From Rossellomorea marisflavi (GTDB taxonomy: Bacteria > Bacillota > Bacilli > Bacillales > Bacillaceae_B), in the NCBI GenBank assembly GCA_003667865.1, contig CP033051.1, forward strand, positions 3,188,501 to 3,252,500: DNA of 64,000 nucleotides. Direction: 5' to 3'. Below are positions 63,139 through 64,000 of this stretch, piece by piece; the stretch's first letter is position 1; every line of letters starts with the position of its first letter. The translations under genes were made by a program, and so were the position numbers. The notes beneath the pieces were generated by a model. The model was not told where the DNA came from. It saw only the letters and a program-made list of their open reading frames with translations, and ran no database searches.

Positions 63139-63609
63139 GTGAGGGGGAAATTTTTCTTTATCGTAGGAGCTGTGATCAGTTTATTTGTTTTTATAGGTAT
63201 TTGGTTGTGTAATCCTCCATTAGATGCATTTTCAACGATTTTTCATGGTTCAGAAAATAAACAAATTGTAATACCAATAGGAAATAAGGGTATTTCAGAA
63301 ATTAAAAATATTGAGGTTGTAATTAACGGAAATAACAAACCGGACGATGCGAAGATACTAAATATCCTAAATATCCATCATGCATTAGAAGCATTTAGTT
63401 TATCTTCTGATGTTGAAGATGGAGAGGTTAAAGAGTTAGAAGAATTTCATTTACCTATTGGAACAGCTATCAACAAAAGACTGGATCCTGATAATAATGA
63501 CACTATTTCTTATGGACTTAAAGTTAGTTCCAAATTTCCAGTTAACGAAGTAACCATTAAATATCGTTACTTCGGAATTCAGTATAGTGAGAATCTTCTT
63601 TTTAACTAG
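63139..63609 (+). CDS. Membrane-anchored hypothetical protein, 156 residues
   Basis: GTG 63139 behind AAGGGGGAG. One N-terminal helix (KFFFIVGAVISLFVFIGIWL), then an outer domain with alternating strands (KQIVIPIGNKGISEIKNIEVVIN, TIKYRYFGIQYSENL). No family recognised. The TTGGATTTTTATGGTAAAAT stretch before it looks like a promoter (-10 GGTAAAAT), so the longer frame from 63091 is not used. Confidence 0.65.
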   Translation: MRGKFFFIVGAVISLFVFIGIWLCNPPLDAFSTIFHGSENKQIVIPIGNKGISEIKNIEVVINGNNKPDDAKILNILNIHHALEAFSLSSDVEDGEVKELEEFHLPIGTAINKRLDPDNNDTISYGLKVSSKFPVNEVTIKYRYFGIQYSENLLFN

Positions 63610-63738
63610 ACTATCTAATAGAAGATATTTCATAATTATCTCTTATTTAAAATATGGGAGATTATAAATGTTTATCATATAAGGGGAGATTTGACGCAGT
63701 CATAAAAACATAAATATTTCGAAAAAGGGTGTGTAGTT

Positions 63739-64000
63739 ATTAAAGCAATTATATTTGATTTCGATGGTACACTTGCTGATACTTTGCCAGTTTGTTTTTA
63801 TGCATTTCAAGCTGTATTTAAAGACTTTGACAACAAAGAGGTTACTCCAGTTGAGATAAAGGCAATGTTTGGTCCATCTGAGACTGGAATCATCAGAGAA
63901 AATCTTATTGATTCAAATCATGACAAAGCAATTGAATTATATTATGAGAAATATAGTGAAAAACACAAAGAACTTGTTCTTGAGAACAAGGATATTAACG
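63739..64000 (+). CDS. HAD-superfamily hydrolase (3' end beyond the window)
   Basis: The frame reads KAIIFDFDGTLADTLPVCFYAFQ..., the HAD nucleophile motif DxDGT with the cap-type I start, as in phosphoglycolate phosphatase-like enzymes. No ATG, GTG or TTG exists in frame between the stop at 63703 and the motif; translation would have to start at ATT 63739 (or GTT 63736) behind AAAGGGTG. The gene is cut by the window end. Confidence 0.75.
   Translation, partial: MKAIIFDFDGTLADTLPVCFYAFQAVFKDFDNKEVTPVEIKAMFGPSETGIIRENLIDSNHDKAIELYYEKYSEKHKELVLENKDIN

Overview
The window is a piece of a low-GC Bacillaceae chromosome. The evidence is the order hflX - ynbB - (ABC-F ATPase) - glnR - glnA, which matches the Bacillus subtilis ynbA-ynbB-glnR-glnA neighbourhood apart from the ABC-F gene, together with strong GGAGG ribosome sites, many TTG/GTG starts, a T-box leader and two textbook GlnR boxes. 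No tRNA or rRNA gene was seen. Species cannot be fixed from the sequence alone.

Layout. 1-6.3 kb: conserved core (HflX, YnbB, YfmM-type ABC-F, GlnR, GlnA). 6.3-11 kb: membrane metallophosphoesterase, an intact IS1182-family element that landed in a terminator-like repeat (1710 bp, 9-bp target duplication), and a secreted beta-helix protein. 11-23.5 kb: first accessory array (cysteine hydrolase, beta-lactamase-fold protein, Ada alkylation repair, toxin-antitoxin pair, hydrolase, aldo-keto reductase, XRE regulator with membrane partner, LprI-like lipoprotein). 23.7-26.4 kb: a stand-alone phage-type replication trio (DnaD-like, DnaB-like helicase, small protein). 26.4-38.3 kb: a defence-like stretch bounded by near-identical 23-bp direct repeats: a helical membrane protein, a ParB-like protein, a PD-(D/E)XK plus RAMA-like protein, a second nuclease-like gene broken by a stop codon, a HEPN-like protein, an IS110 fragment, a phosphoesterase / small protein / nucleotidyltransferase operon, and a decayed minus-strand gene. 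38.6-43.1 kb: ordinary accessory genes (P-loop kinase-like, GyrI-like, NTF2-like, DinB, MFS pump, small membrane proteins). 43.4-64 kb: second accessory array, rich in genes that look like antibiotic-resistance factors: beta-lactamase-fold proteins, adenylyltransferase-like proteins, GNAT proteins, a second-type tryptophanyl-tRNA synthetase under a Trp T-box, a broken dihydrofolate reductase and an AAC(3)-type acetyltransferase.

The most striking structure is not a gene. Most genes of the two arrays stand alone and are separated by diverged copies of one intergenic repeat, here called R1 (up to about 280 bp). A full copy begins and ends with a similar core (CTTAAA.TAACGGG.GC...GTTGAACAAG). 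Inside it has a GATCAC...GTGATC hairpin followed by T residues, an extended -10-like TGGTATGAT, and a dyad TTGTGAA-N4-TTCACTT. Each copy could therefore end the previous transcript and start the next, so the region reads as an array of one-gene cassettes. Other repeats nest in it: R2 (about 120 bp with a strong hairpin) and R3 (about 60 bp, two copies in opposite orientation, both inside R1 copies).

The island is decaying: at least eight genes are broken by a nonsense codon, frameshift or truncation, including dihydrofolate reductase with a conserved Trp codon changed from TGG to TAG. Functions below rest on motif recognition without database searches.
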